A DNA stretch of 64,000 bases, from assembly GCF_018785315.1 (NCBI RefSeq), contig NZ_WQPN01000039.1, positions 29,750-93,749 of the forward strand, written 5' to 3'. The notes under the pieces were generated by a model. It was given only the letters and a program-made list of their open reading frames with translations, was not told where the DNA came from and searched no databases. This DNA is from Clostridium sp. MCC353. GTDB taxonomy: Bacteria > Bacillota > Clostridia > Lachnospirales > Lachnospiraceae. The stretch's first letter is position 1; each line of letters opens with the position of its first letter. Of this stretch, positions 32,447 to 40,570 are shown one piece after another. Both the position numbers and the translations under genes were made by a program.

Positions 32447-33493
32447 CTATTCCTCCGCCATGTTCTTTAATTCCCGCATCAGCATTTTATATCGTCTATC
32501 GTCTTTAATAAAATCAATGCTTTCTTCTTCCTCTAATTCCTTCAAAAGCATGAATGCGAAATTCTTCTTTCCCGAGTTGGAAAAACTCATGTGTTCATAC
32601 AATTTTGAATTTCTGAACCCGTCCACATGTTTTATATTATGAACCAGATCCGTCATGATTTGAATGGCCGCTTCTTTATCCTGTTTCAACACTGCCAGAT
32701 CCAGACCGGGAGAAACTTCCATATATTTTCCCATTTCCAGTAATTCCGCCAGTTGTCTCTGTTTTTCAGCCATTTTCTCAGCTTTATCCACATCGTGTTC
32801 CTCCAAAGCCAGGGTGTGGATTCCATTCAAAGCCCAGTTGATGTCACCATATGAGGAAAATAATAACCGTTCATATCGTTCATACGCTTCCTCTGTCTTC
32901 CCCTGCCTTTGATACAGCACCGCCTGCAGCCGGTCCGGGTTCACAGTTCTCTCCTGTATTTGATCCAGGTATTCCTGGGCCGTATCAAATTCTTCTTTCG
33001 ATAAACAGAAGTAAAAAAGCGCGGCCGCGGCCGCCTGGGCGATTTCCTGATCTTTGCTGTTCAACGCCCGCACATAAAATCCATGGATTCTGCCGTCATA
33101 GGTTTCTGCATCCGCCGCTTTGACTATATACCGGTAACTGTCCAAAATCTGGGCCATTGTGAGAATCAGCTTATCACAATTGGGATATTCCAGAATCCTT
33201 TCCTCAGCCCATGAAAACGCCTGTCCATATGCTTCTTTCCTGAGCTTCTCTCCCAGGCAGGCCGCCATCCCGGTGATCTCTTTATCCGTAAGTTCTTCCC
33301 GATAGGACAATAGAAGGTCCGTGCTGATTCCCAGCAGCCGGGCAATGGGGGCCAAAAGCGTGATATCCGGATATGCATTTCCATTTTCCCATTTATTGAC
33401 GGCTGGAGCCGTAACTCCGAGACAATTGGCCATCTGTTCCTGTGTGAGCTGTTTCTCTTTCCGGTATTTGCGTATCACTTCACCAATTTTCAT
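32447..33493 (-). CDS. XRE-family regulator with helical-repeat C terminus
   Basis: A 348-residue protein: an N-terminal HTH_3 domain (residues ~1-58, IRKYRKEKQLTQEQMANCLG, then VNKWENGNAYPDI) followed by ~280 residues of helical hairpins resembling TPR repeats. This is a common Lachnospiraceae regulator architecture in which the C-terminal part is thought to sense a ligand or peptide. The ATG at 33493 is used because relatives start MKIGEVIRK; a TTG at 33541 is possible. The target is not evident. It is separated from the FRG-AIPR operon by its own terminator, so it may or may not regulate it. Confidence 0.88.
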   Translation of the reverse strand: MKIGEVIRKYRKEKQLTQEQMANCLGVTAPAVNKWENGNAYPDITLLAPIARLLGISTDLLLSYREELTDKEITGMAACLGEKLRKEAYGQAFSWAEERILEYPNCDKLILTMAQILDSYRYIVKAADAETYDGRIHGFYVRALNSKDQEIAQAAAAALFYFCLSKEEFDTAQEYLDQIQERTVNPDRLQAVLYQRQGKTEEAYERYERLLFSSYGDINWALNGIHTLALEEHDVDKAEKMAEKQRQLAELLEMGKYMEVSPGLDLAVLKQDKEAAIQIMTDLVHNIKHVDGFRNSKLYEHMSFSNSGKKNFAFMLLKELEEEESIDFIKDDRRYKMLMRELKNMAEE

Positions 33494-33711
33494 ATGATTT
33501 TCTGCCGGTATTTGCGCCTTCGGGAAACGGAGAACTGACAAAACTCCGTTTCATCAGGCGCTGATCCTGGCATCTTCCTCCAATCTGTTTATTGCGCTGT
33601 TAAAATCCGCCTAAAAAATACGTTCCGGCAGACACATTTCAGCATAACAGATTCAGACCCGTGTCACAATTGAGCGTCTGTTAACTTTTCTTTATATTTT
33701 TTAACCGGCAG

Positions 33712-34566
33712 TTATGACTGGTCTTTTTTTATCTTTTCAAGACCGTTTAGGACATAGCGTTTTTGATATTTCAGCCGGACATATTTCATGATCTTCTTAT
33801 AATAAACCGGGTTTCCCACCCCTCCCAAGACGCCGACCAGCGGAAGGCCCTGTATGAATTTCATCAAAAGCATATCCAGAGCAAATGCGTCTGCAGTCCG
33901 TTTCATCTGGGCTTTAAGCTCCTGCTCCATGTCTGCCGTCCCCATTCCCTGTTCCATCCAGGAATCCACTTCCCCATTCAGCCGGTTCCAATCCTCTCCC
34001 TTAGCCAACGCAGCCTCCAAAAGCTTTAAAATCAGCAGTTTTTCCTCAGGCAGCATGTAATCGTAACCGTAATGAAGGGATGTTTCATATACGCCTTTAA
34101 GGATAAAACCCGTAAAAAAGACAATATCCGGGATTCCGATGCCCAGAGCTCCCAAACCGATTCCCTCCGCTGTCGTTATGGCCAGGTTTCTCAAGTCAGG
34201 CGCTCCTGCCTTTTTTCTCATGTTTTTTATCTGTTTATGGCTTCCTTTCACCTGAACAGCGTAATCCTGAATCGAGTAATCCTCTAAAATGGTTTCTCTG
34301 TTAAAGGTCTTTCCAATCAGCCCTTCTCCCTGTTCAAATACCACGGAAAAAGCGGTGCAGAAGGCTTTCTGCAGATTCACCTGGACTTTGGGTGGAATCC
34401 TCTGCTCCAGATTCTTCTTCCATGCAGGATCTGTTTTCTGCTCCGCGGTCTTTCTCATCTTCTCTTCCTGGCTCATCAGGTATCTGAATTCTTTTTCATA
34501 CGCCGCTTTTTTCTTCTCTCTCTTCTTATGTTCCGCCGGAATCCGGCCTCCCTTGAATATTTCCAA
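33712..34566 (-). CDS. EcsC family protein
   Basis: A 284-residue protein matching the EcsC family (PF12787), with a basic coiled N terminus (residues ~10-50), a central amphipathic/hydrophobic glycine-rich region (TTAEGIGLGALGIGIPDIVF, residues ~133-152), and a conserved PLVGVLGGVGNPVYYKKI near the C terminus. The founding Bacillus EcsC is encoded with an ABC exporter but has no known activity. The start is TTG at 34566 with AAAGGAGGG 10 bases upstream. It stands alone among unrelated genes. Confidence 0.85.
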   Translation of the reverse strand: MEIFKGGRIPAEHKKREKKKAAYEKEFRYLMSQEEKMRKTAEQKTDPAWKKNLEQRIPPKVQVNLQKAFCTAFSVVFEQGEGLIGKTFNRETILEDYSIQDYAVQVKGSHKQIKNMRKKAGAPDLRNLAITTAEGIGLGALGIGIPDIVFFTGFILKGVYETSLHYGYDYMLPEEKLLILKLLEAALAKGEDWNRLNGEVDSWMEQGMGTADMEQELKAQMKRTADAFALDMLLMKFIQGLPLVGVLGGVGNPVYYKKIMKYVRLKYQKRYVLNGLEKIKKDQS

Positions 34567-34610
34567 ACTAAAAGTCCCTCCTTTCTGAATTCCAGCATTT
34601 GCCGTCTATA

Positions 34611-35600
34611 TCAGCCCATAAAGGCGCATTCATCAATTCTGCGGACGACGCCGTGTGTATATTCAGAAAAATACTTGGGCCAGAAGGCATTCGCCGTGGG
34701 ATTAAAGCTTTCATAATCAACGCCCAGCCGGTTATAACCTTCTGCCCTCATCTGAATCATAACAAAGTTCAGCAAATTCTGGTACACATCCCTTCCCCGC
34801 AATCTGGGAATGCAAAACGCCCCGCACAAATTACACATATCCGCCGTTTGGGTTGCGGCGAATGTTTCCGCTTCATCTGAAATCTCGGCAAATGCGACAA
34901 GTTCCTCTCCATCTTTGGCAATAAATACCCTGGTATCTTCCTTTTCCCATGCCCCAAATTTCCGCTCAAAATCCTTCCTCTCAGTGCGCATAAAACAAGG
35001 GCTTTTTCCCATGTGCTCCGCCAGCATCCACCGGAGTTCTTTTATCCGCCTTTTATCTGCTTTCGAAAGCTCTTCAAACGTAATCCCGCCGCATGGACGG
35101 CATGGAATTATCTCCATCGCCCGCACTGCGTCCACACACCGGCGGCCAAATCCATAAGTAAACATGGCATTTTCCGCCTCATGGTCATGGGCATACAGGG
35201 CGATTGAATGGCAGGCGATCGTTTGAGCCGTCCATTTTTCCGCTGCTGCCTGGTACATCCTCTTATAGATCATTTCCCTGTTTTCTATTACCGCACCGTG
35301 TGCCTGGATGGGTGAAAAACATCCTCTCGCTAAAGATCCAAATACGCGTTCCCGCGGATTAAAGCAGCACAGAAACCCGGTCATACGGTCATTCTCAAAT
35401 GCCGCCACTCCCAGTCCGTTGGCTGCAAAATTTGTCAAATCCGGGAATATTTCGATCTCAGGCAATATCGGTGTATGCATCCGTTCCTCGTCATAATTCT
35501 CATGGGCGATTCTCTGCGCCTCTTTTATGTGGCATTCTTTAAAATCTGTGACAATCATCCGTTCACCATATCTTTCCGTCATTCTCCTGCTTTCCGTCAT
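34611..35600 (-). CDS. Tandem GNAT-family acetyltransferase
   Basis: A protein of up to 329 residues with two GNAT-like halves: residues ~15-165 (GVAAFENDRMTGFLCCFNPR) and ~190-325 (VFIAKDGEELVAFAEISDEA, then IPRLRGRDVYQNLLNF, where the acetyl-CoA loop R/G-x-x-G/A is visible). Such proteins acetylate small molecules or protein N termini; no substrate can be read. The start overlaps the HIT gene by 4 bases, pointing to coupled translation. Internal starts at MTERYG or MIVTDF are also possible. Confidence 0.82.
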   Translation of the reverse strand: MTESRRMTERYGERMIVTDFKECHIKEAQRIAHENYDEERMHTPILPEIEIFPDLTNFAANGLGVAAFENDRMTGFLCCFNPRERVFGSLARGCFSPIQAHGAVIENREMIYKRMYQAAAEKWTAQTIACHSIALYAHDHEAENAMFTYGFGRRCVDAVRAMEIIPCRPCGGITFEELSKADKRRIKELRWMLAEHMGKSPCFMRTERKDFERKFGAWEKEDTRVFIAKDGEELVAFAEISDEAETFAATQTADMCNLCGAFCIPRLRGRDVYQNLLNFVMIQMRAEGYNRLGVDYESFNPTANAFWPKYFSEYTHGVVRRIDECAFMG

Positions 35601-36052
35601 TCTGTTAATTGATCCAGTTCTGCCCTTAACTGGGCTTTCAACTCTTCCAGATCCAGTTTGGCAGGACGGTATTTTTCATGGTACATCTCTGATTTATCCA
35701 GTTTCCATACAGGCCCCGGATTGGGGGTATCACCGTTCCGCCTTGGGAAGAAATGCCAATGCATATGGACTGCATTGCCCACTCCCAACAGTTCATAGTT
35801 CAGTTTATCCGGCTTAAAAGCCTTGTAAACCGCTTCCGCAACCGTTGACATTTCCCGTAGAAATTTATATCTGAATTCCTCTTCCAAAAAATGCAGTTCT
35901 TCCGCATGTTCTTTACACAGAAAAAGAGTATATCCTCTAAATCTTTGATAATCTCCGATTACAACATATCCGGTTTCAAGTTCTTTTACAAAGTAAGGAT
36001 TTTGGCCTTGTTTTATCAATTCAATTCTCTGGCACACACCGCATTTGCACAT
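35597..36052 (-). CDS. HIT-family nucleotide hydrolase
   Basis: A 151-residue histidine-triad protein. The catalytic motif appears as HMHWHFFPR (H-x-H-x-H-x-x), and a CxxC/H-like N-terminal start (CKCGVCQRI) may bind zinc. HIT proteins hydrolyse dinucleoside polyphosphates or aminoacyl/nucleotidyl phosphoramidates. It is the first gene of a two-gene unit with the double-GNAT protein (4-base overlap), suggesting linked function. Confidence 0.9.
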   Translation of the reverse strand: MCKCGVCQRIELIKQGQNPYFVKELETGYVVIGDYQRFRGYTLFLCKEHAEELHFLEEEFRYKFLREMSTVAEAVYKAFKPDKLNYELLGVGNAVHMHWHFFPRRNGDTPNPGPVWKLDKSEMYHEKYRPAKLDLEELKAQLRAELDQLTE

Positions 36053-36267
36053 GGACTGTCTCCTTTTAAATTAATCTGTTATCTCCCAAAAACTTTTTCA
36101 GAAATTAGAGCTGACTGCCGGCCCCTCATACTTATGTGGATTATAACAGGTAATCCATCGCTTGACAACCGGACGGTGTTTTTATTTCAGTTTCAGCGCT
36201 AATCAGCACACATTTCAAATAAAATTCGCATACATTGTATTAAAATACTCTGGTGGTAATATATATT

Positions 36268-36924
36268 ATGGCTTTTGATCCACTTGAACTCTTATTCGGC
36301 AACACAATACGAATAAATAATGCTTTAATAGAGGATGCGTTCTGTTTTAATAATTCTTCAGGAAATATATTGATCACTTACTCTTCCTCGGGAGGAAGCA
36401 ATTCCACCTCTAAGCAAAGTCTCAGATTAAATATCAATCCAAACACTACTATCTTAAATTCCTTCGGGCAAAGTATGTGTTTATGCTGCCTTCAGAAGGG
36501 AATGCGCGTAAATGTTATAGCTGATTCACGTATGACGAGGAGTATTCCCCCTCAGTCCAATGCAATTTTAATTATGGTAAAAAGCAGCCTTCCGCAGCCG
36601 TTTCCTCCACAGCGGCCCCTTCCGCCTCAGCGGCCTCTCCCGCCCCCACGTCCTCTCCCGCCTCAGCGGCCGTCTTCAACTACTACAGGACAGATTATCT
36701 TTATTGATTTCGACGAAAATTATATCATTACATCAGATCGAAATAATATGAACAATCAAACGAGGTTTAATATTACCAACACAACTACTTTTACAAACCG
36801 CTTCGGTCTGCCCATAAGATTCAGAAATCTGCAGCCGGGCCAGATGGTACGGATTACCCATGCGAACTTCCAGACCGCCAGCATTCCACCGCAGACTACC
36901 GCATTTAATGTACAACAACTATAG
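36268..36924 (+). CDS. Hypothetical duplicated-domain protein with proline-rich hinge
   Basis: 218 residues, no family recognised. It consists of two similar beta-rich halves (residues ~1-100 and ~135-218). Each has a TTxxNxFG patch (NTTILNSFGQ; NTTTFTNRFG), an LQxGxxV(N/R) strand (CLQKGMRVNV; NLQPGQMVRI), and a closing SIPPQ(S/T)xA. The halves are joined by a hinge of about 30 residues built from PPQRPLP-type repeats. No signal peptide or membrane helix was seen. I prefer the ATG at 36268 (GGTGG 10 bases upstream) to the GTG at 36253. It is richer in A+T and Asn/Thr than its neighbours. A structural or spore-coat/surface protein is possible, but this is speculation. Confidence 0.7.
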   Translation: MAFDPLELLFGNTIRINNALIEDAFCFNNSSGNILITYSSSGGSNSTSKQSLRLNINPNTTILNSFGQSMCLCCLQKGMRVNVIADSRMTRSIPPQSNAILIMVKSSLPQPFPPQRPLPPQRPLPPPRPLPPQRPSSTTTGQIIFIDFDENYIITSDRNNMNNQTRFNITNTTTFTNRFGLPIRFRNLQPGQMVRITHANFQTASIPPQTTAFNVQQL

Positions 36925-36979
36925 ATATAAAAATTCTTTTTCCGTCTTTGTTTTCATTTCAATTAATGGATACCATACA

Positions 36980-37112
36980 AGAAAGAATCCCGTTCACGGG
37001 ATTCTCCGCCTACGGCGGGCCGCTTCAGCGGCATATTTCCTTTTCCGCCGTAGTGCGTTCCTGCCCGGAGGGCTTTTTATTTCATAGGATGAACTTTCCT
37101 ATGAAATAAAAA
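36980..37112. repeat. Cluster of hairpins, including a dispersed CCGGAGGGC-type element
   Basis: Adjacent stems: AGAATCCCGT/ACGGGATTCT; CCGCCTACGGCGGG with its partner CCGCCGTAG around GCCGC/GCGGC; and a TTTATTTCATAGGA/TCCTATGAAATAAA hairpin (37077-37109). Bases 37061-37112 resemble 62102-62154 (both read CTGYCCGGARGGCTTTTT, then ...ATAGGA...ACTTTCCTA...AAATAAAAA). No gene was found in 36925-37419; the rest of this gap is AT-rich. Confidence 0.5.
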
Positions 37113-37140
37113 CAGCGCCTGGAAACCAGACGCTGTTTTT
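37109..37140. terminator. Bidirectional terminator
   Basis: AAAACAGCG (37109-37117) pairs with CGCTGTTTT (37130-37138), extended by CCTGG/CCAG, with T6 after it and an A run before. It can serve the hypothetical plus-strand gene and the MATE gene on the minus strand. Confidence 0.7.
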
Positions 37141-37419
37141 TAGAAAACATAGATTATAACAGATATGATATTAAGAAATGTAATATGTAATTATTAGTGA
37201 TTTATCGCTTTCATCGGCCGTTATTTCTAAGCTGTCTCACTAACCCCAAAATACCATAAATGACATGAAATAACAATATTTTTGCAGAATTAGACGATTA
37301 TAAAGCATATTTGATCACAAGTTGCTATTGTTTTTTCGTGAAAAATATTATATACGAAATATCATTTCATAGTCTAGTCTTATTTTTCATAATTTTCCCC
37401 CACCTAAATGGGAATTATT

Positions 37420-38808
37420 TTACGTCCTCTTCCCTGTTTTATCCATCATTTTTGATGCAGTCTTCTTCATCGGTTTTATAAGAAGGACGCACAAAAGTAT
37501 GGTCAGCACATCTGCAGCAGGCTGTGAAAAATAGATGCCTGACACTCCAAATACGCGTGGCAAAAACAGAATAAACGGAATATAAAATACACCTTGACGG
37601 ATCATAGACAAAAGCAGCCCCATCTTCGATGCCCCGATGGTCTGAAATGTAATCGTCATCATGTAACACAAGCCAAACGCAGGATAAACCGCTACCTGCG
37701 AAATCAACAGCCACTTACCAAACTCCACTACGGCCGGATTTCGGTTAAACAGCAGGATAAGGGGCTGGGCCAGCAGAATATATACTGCTGCCACTGCCAC
37801 AGTCAACAGCAGAGAGCCTTTTAACGCAAACCGCACGGACTGATGGAAGCGCTCTTCATCTTTAGCTCCAAAAGCATAGGAAGCTACCGGCTGATATCCC
37901 TGCATAAACCCCATAACCACATAGCAGCCGATCAGTATCAACCGCTGCACCACACCGTAAGCTGCTATGATGAGATCTGCATCCGGCAAAGGCTTTGCGG
38001 CGATATTAGTCAGCGAGGTTGCAACAGCAAGACAGATTTGTATGACTGCTGTGGGAATTCCAATGGACATAACGCTCCATACCAAACTGAAGGAAGGCCT
38101 GAAATAGCGCGGTTTGACTTCAATAATGGAATGTCCGCCCAGATAGAACCACATCAGAATGCCAAAGGTCACAAACTGGGAAATTGTAGTGGCAAGGGAC
38201 GCCCCCTCTACTCCCATATCAAAACCCCAGGAAAACATAAATACCGGATCCAGCACTACATTCAGCAGCGCTCCGGAGATAACCGCGATAGAGGATATTT
38301 TTACGGAAGATTCCGCTCTGGCCGCGCAGTTAAGGCTTTGAGCCGGAAGATTAAACAGGGCGGCTATAAACATCCAAAACGCATAATCCTTCGCTTGAGG
38401 AAGAACCGCTTCGGAGGCGCCGAACGCCTGCAACAGCGGTTCCATGTAAATTATCCCCAAAATGCAAAGGCAAATACCAATCAACATGGAGAGGCCGACT
38501 ATAGTTGTCACTATGCGGTTAGCTCCCTCTTTATCGTTCGCTCCCAGCTGCCGGCCTGCCAGCACTGCTGCGCCTGCCGCAAAGATATTTTCCACTGAAA
38601 CCATAATGAGAAGCAGAGGAAGAGTGACGCCCACAGCAGCGAGGGCGATATCACTGTCCAGCATTCCGATATATGCTGTATCTACTATATTATAGACAGC
38701 CTTTGCCAGCAGTGCCATGGTAGCGGGAACAGCCAGCTTGATAATTGCCTTTGCAGGCTCAATGTCAGATAAAATAGATTCTTGATTATTAGCAGAAGCT
38801 CTCTTCAT
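37420..38808 (-). CDS. MATE-family efflux transporter (TetR-linked)
   Basis: A 462-residue protein with 12 predicted helices of the MATE family (opening LAVPATMALLAKAVYNIVDT; second half GFMQGYQPVASYAFGAKDE). It exports drugs or cationic compounds using an ion gradient. Its start overlaps the 3' end of the tetR reading frame by about 20 bases, so the pair is a repressor-pump operon behind a 20-bp inverted-repeat operator. Because the TetR frame is broken, the pump may be derepressed in this strain. Second of three MATE genes in the window. Confidence 0.9.
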   Translation of the reverse strand: MKRASANNQESILSDIEPAKAIIKLAVPATMALLAKAVYNIVDTAYIGMLDSDIALAAVGVTLPLLLIMVSVENIFAAGAAVLAGRQLGANDKEGANRIVTTIVGLSMLIGICLCILGIIYMEPLLQAFGASEAVLPQAKDYAFWMFIAALFNLPAQSLNCAARAESSVKISSIAVISGALLNVVLDPVFMFSWGFDMGVEGASLATTISQFVTFGILMWFYLGGHSIIEVKPRYFRPSFSLVWSVMSIGIPTAVIQICLAVATSLTNIAAKPLPDADLIIAAYGVVQRLILIGCYVVMGFMQGYQPVASYAFGAKDEERFHQSVRFALKGSLLLTVAVAAVYILLAQPLILLFNRNPAVVEFGKWLLISQVAVYPAFGLCYMMTITFQTIGASKMGLLLSMIRQGVFYIPFILFLPRVFGVSGIYFSQPAADVLTILLCVLLIKPMKKTASKMMDKTGKRT

Positions 38809-39423
38809 GCCCGTTCCCCCTTTCTATCACGCCATACAGCAGAACATGCAGGGACCGCCTGCAAATCTGTTCATGCTGCTTCCATCCATCTTCTTCAAAG
38901 TTGCCCATCTGATACCGCGCGTTAATAAAGTCCTGATACAGCCGGAATATCTTAACCACTTCATCCACCGTGATATCCGGCCGGAGCGGTACTTTTTCCA
39001 GCATATTAGTCAGTACAAAAACATTCAGTGCATCGAAATCCTCTCTGATTTCCCAAATCGCATCTTTCAAATGGACAGGCGGCGTAATAACTGCCTCACA
39101 AAACAAGGGGCATAACTGAGGATTTTTCTCAAAAAAATCAATCTCGCATTAAAATAACGTTCCAAACATTCGTCAACAGATCCTTGGATATCCGTTGCCT
39201 CTTCTCTCAGAAAGGCAGTCAATCGTTCGAAGCAAGTTTTCAGGCATGACAAATATAGTTCGTCTTTATCCTTAAAATAATGATAAAGAATTCCTTTGGA
39301 AATGCCCCCCGTATTACAAATAGTGTTGACAGAACTCAGGCCATAACCTCTCTGCGCAAATTCCTGCGTTGCATACTCTAAAATTTTTTGTAAGCTGATT
39401 AAATTTTTTTCTTCACGTTTCAT
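38789..39423 (-). pseudogene. TetR-family repressor with a -1 frameshift in a homopolymer
   Basis: From the ATG at 39423 (AAGGAG 8 bases upstream) the frame encodes a normal TetR helix-turn-helix (GLSSVNTICNTGGISKGILYHYFKDKDELY) and part of the ligand domain, up to YFNARLIF. In a run of seven A/T (39131-39137) the frame shifts, and the rest of the ligand domain continues in another frame (CPLFCEAVITPPVHL to GHEESFC) ending at 38789. One extra base in that run would restore a ~210-residue protein. This is a true mutation, a phase-variable tract, or a sequencing error. If real, DNA binding may survive but ligand control and dimerisation would not. Confidence 0.8.
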
Positions 39424-39440
39424 AGCATATTCTCCTTGAA

Positions 39441-39494
39441 ATAGACTTACTGGTCTGTTTTTACAATATATCACAAACAGACCAGTAAGTCTAT
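39441..39494. promoter_or_regulatory. TetR operator: perfect 20-bp inverted repeat
   Basis: ATAGACTTACTGGTCTGTTT (39441-39460) and its exact complement (39475-39494) are separated by 14 bases, directly upstream of the tetR start. The half-site resembles TetR/AcrR operators (gain of a GACYRGTMWGTY-like sequence), so the repressor would shut off itself and the MATE pump. Confidence 0.75.
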
Positions 39495-39836
39495 TAATTT
39501 TATATAAACTTTTATGGAGTTTCACTATCCCCTTTTTGATTTGCGCGTTTTTTCTATTTTCTAAATAGATGGGGTCAGCGGAGATCATGAAGACACTAGA
39601 ATCAATATGGCAGTACGTGACTAATATAATATTTTCACTATGCAGTTGGAGGGAATCGGAAATTTAAGAATATCATAAATGATGAACAACGAATTGGTGA
39701 TAGGATTGAATATTAGCGTAACATTACTTTCAGATAATTAGTTGATGGTAAATTATGTAAACTATCAAAAACAAAAAAAGAAAGCACCGCTTTGTGGTAT
39801 GTTTTAATTTGCGAAATACGATCACAACAAAGGAAA

Positions 39837-39974
39837 GTGCTTTCTATTCATAATGGTATACTACATTTTATCGAAAATGACATCAAGGAAATTGAAAATT
39901 TCGTAGCAGCCATGCTGAAAGGGGAAAAAGAGCCACATGACCTGTCACAGAATATAGCAGAAAAGAGGCGGTAG
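39837..39974 (+). pseudogene. ISLre2-family transposase remnant
   Basis: A 45-codon frame from GTG at 39837 reads SIHNGILHFIENDIKEIENF, then VAAMLKGEKEPHDLSQNIAEK before a stop. This resembles the first ~45 residues of ISLre2 (UPF0236) transposases, which are ~450 residues long. Upstream, GAAAGCAC (39780 region) and GTGCTTTC (39836 region) form the kind of hairpin seen near such an element's left end. The remainder of the transposase is absent. The 300 bases before it (39495-39780) are AT-rich with no feature I can support. Confidence 0.55.
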
Positions 39975-40095
39975 AAAAAACAGACAAAATATGATAACTT
40001 AGAAGGAACAAATCTTAATTCTGCCATATGGGTGAATTCTATCTTTTGTTTCCGAAAGTAAAGTAAAGTAACGCTATCCGGAGCTTTCCCTCTGC

Positions 40096-40231
40096 TTGCA
40101 TTTTCTTTTTTTCTGATGTATAATGAGTATAGCAAAAGAGCAACCGCCCACAAGGTGGAAGCCCAGCGTTCAAGTTACGTCCTCATGAGGACGCGCCTAT
40201 CCTGTTTGGCTGACAGGGTAGGCATTTTTTA
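40096..40231 (+). ncRNA. Antisense antitoxin RNA of a type I toxin locus
   Basis: TTGCAT (40096-40101), a 17-base spacer and TATAAT (40119-40124) give a strong promoter. The ~100-nt RNA would begin near 40131 and end at the terminator CTATCCTG/CAGGGTAG followed by T6 (to 40230). Its 3' end overlaps the stop codon and 3' region of the toxin mRNA on the opposite strand, as in txpA/RatA- and bsr-type systems. Confidence 0.75.
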
Positions 40232-40321
40232 TTTCTTATTATGCCTGTCTATGTAGGTCAGTAATGCGATCAGGAACGTGCCGCCCAAAAAGAGCAAGCT
40301 CAAAATTTCAAATGTCCCCAT
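40229..40321 (-). CDS. Holin-like type I toxin peptide
   Basis: A 30-residue peptide, MGTFEILSLLFLGGTFLIAL then LTYIDRHNKK: one hydrophobic helix with a basic tail, typical of the putative holin-like toxins of Bacillota. A very strong site, GGGAGGTGG, precedes the ATG. Its promoter is TTGATT (40416-40411), 17 bases, TAAGAT (40393-40388). In the leader CCTCCC/GGGAGG pairing (40332-40357) hides the ribosome site, a standard safety device in type I toxins. Overproduction would depolarise the membrane; the antisense RNA on the other strand would silence it. The assignment rests on architecture; toxicity is inferred. Confidence 0.78.
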   Translation of the reverse strand: MGTFEILSLLFLGGTFLIALLTYIDRHNKK

Positions 40322-40517
40322 ACCACACCACCTCCCTTCTTTGGTAAGATGGGAGGCTGCCACCCTGTACACGGTGCTCATACGGAAATCTTATCACAGG
40401 ATCTCAAATTAATCAATTCCCTTGCAAGCGTGCTTCCCGACCGGTACCGGCATAGCAGCGCGGCGACCTAAAAATACCAAATTTCAAAAAAATAATGTCA
40501 CAGCAATGTCACGGGCC

Positions 40518-40566
40518 ATAAAAAAAGCCCGGGAACCCGCATAAACACTAGGTTCCTGGACTTTTC
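40518..40566 (-). terminator. Terminator after guaA
   Basis: On the minus strand AAAAGTCCAGGAACC (from 40566) pairs with GGTTCCCGGGCTTTTTT, five bases after the guaA stop codon. Confidence 0.85.
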
Positions 40567-40570
40567 TCTA

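Noticed and set aside
32447-33493. XRE gene as the third member of the FRG-AIPR system
   Set aside because: It has its own terminator (32402-32428), and the FRG promoter lies after it; linkage is only by proximity.
33640-33685. ATAACAGATTCAGAC...GTCTGTTAAC as a mini element
   Set aside because: The match to both ends is poor, and no flanking 8-bp repeat is present.
36268-36924. Collagen-like or prophage tail protein
   Set aside because: The proline repeats are not Gly-x-y triplets, and no phage genes are nearby.
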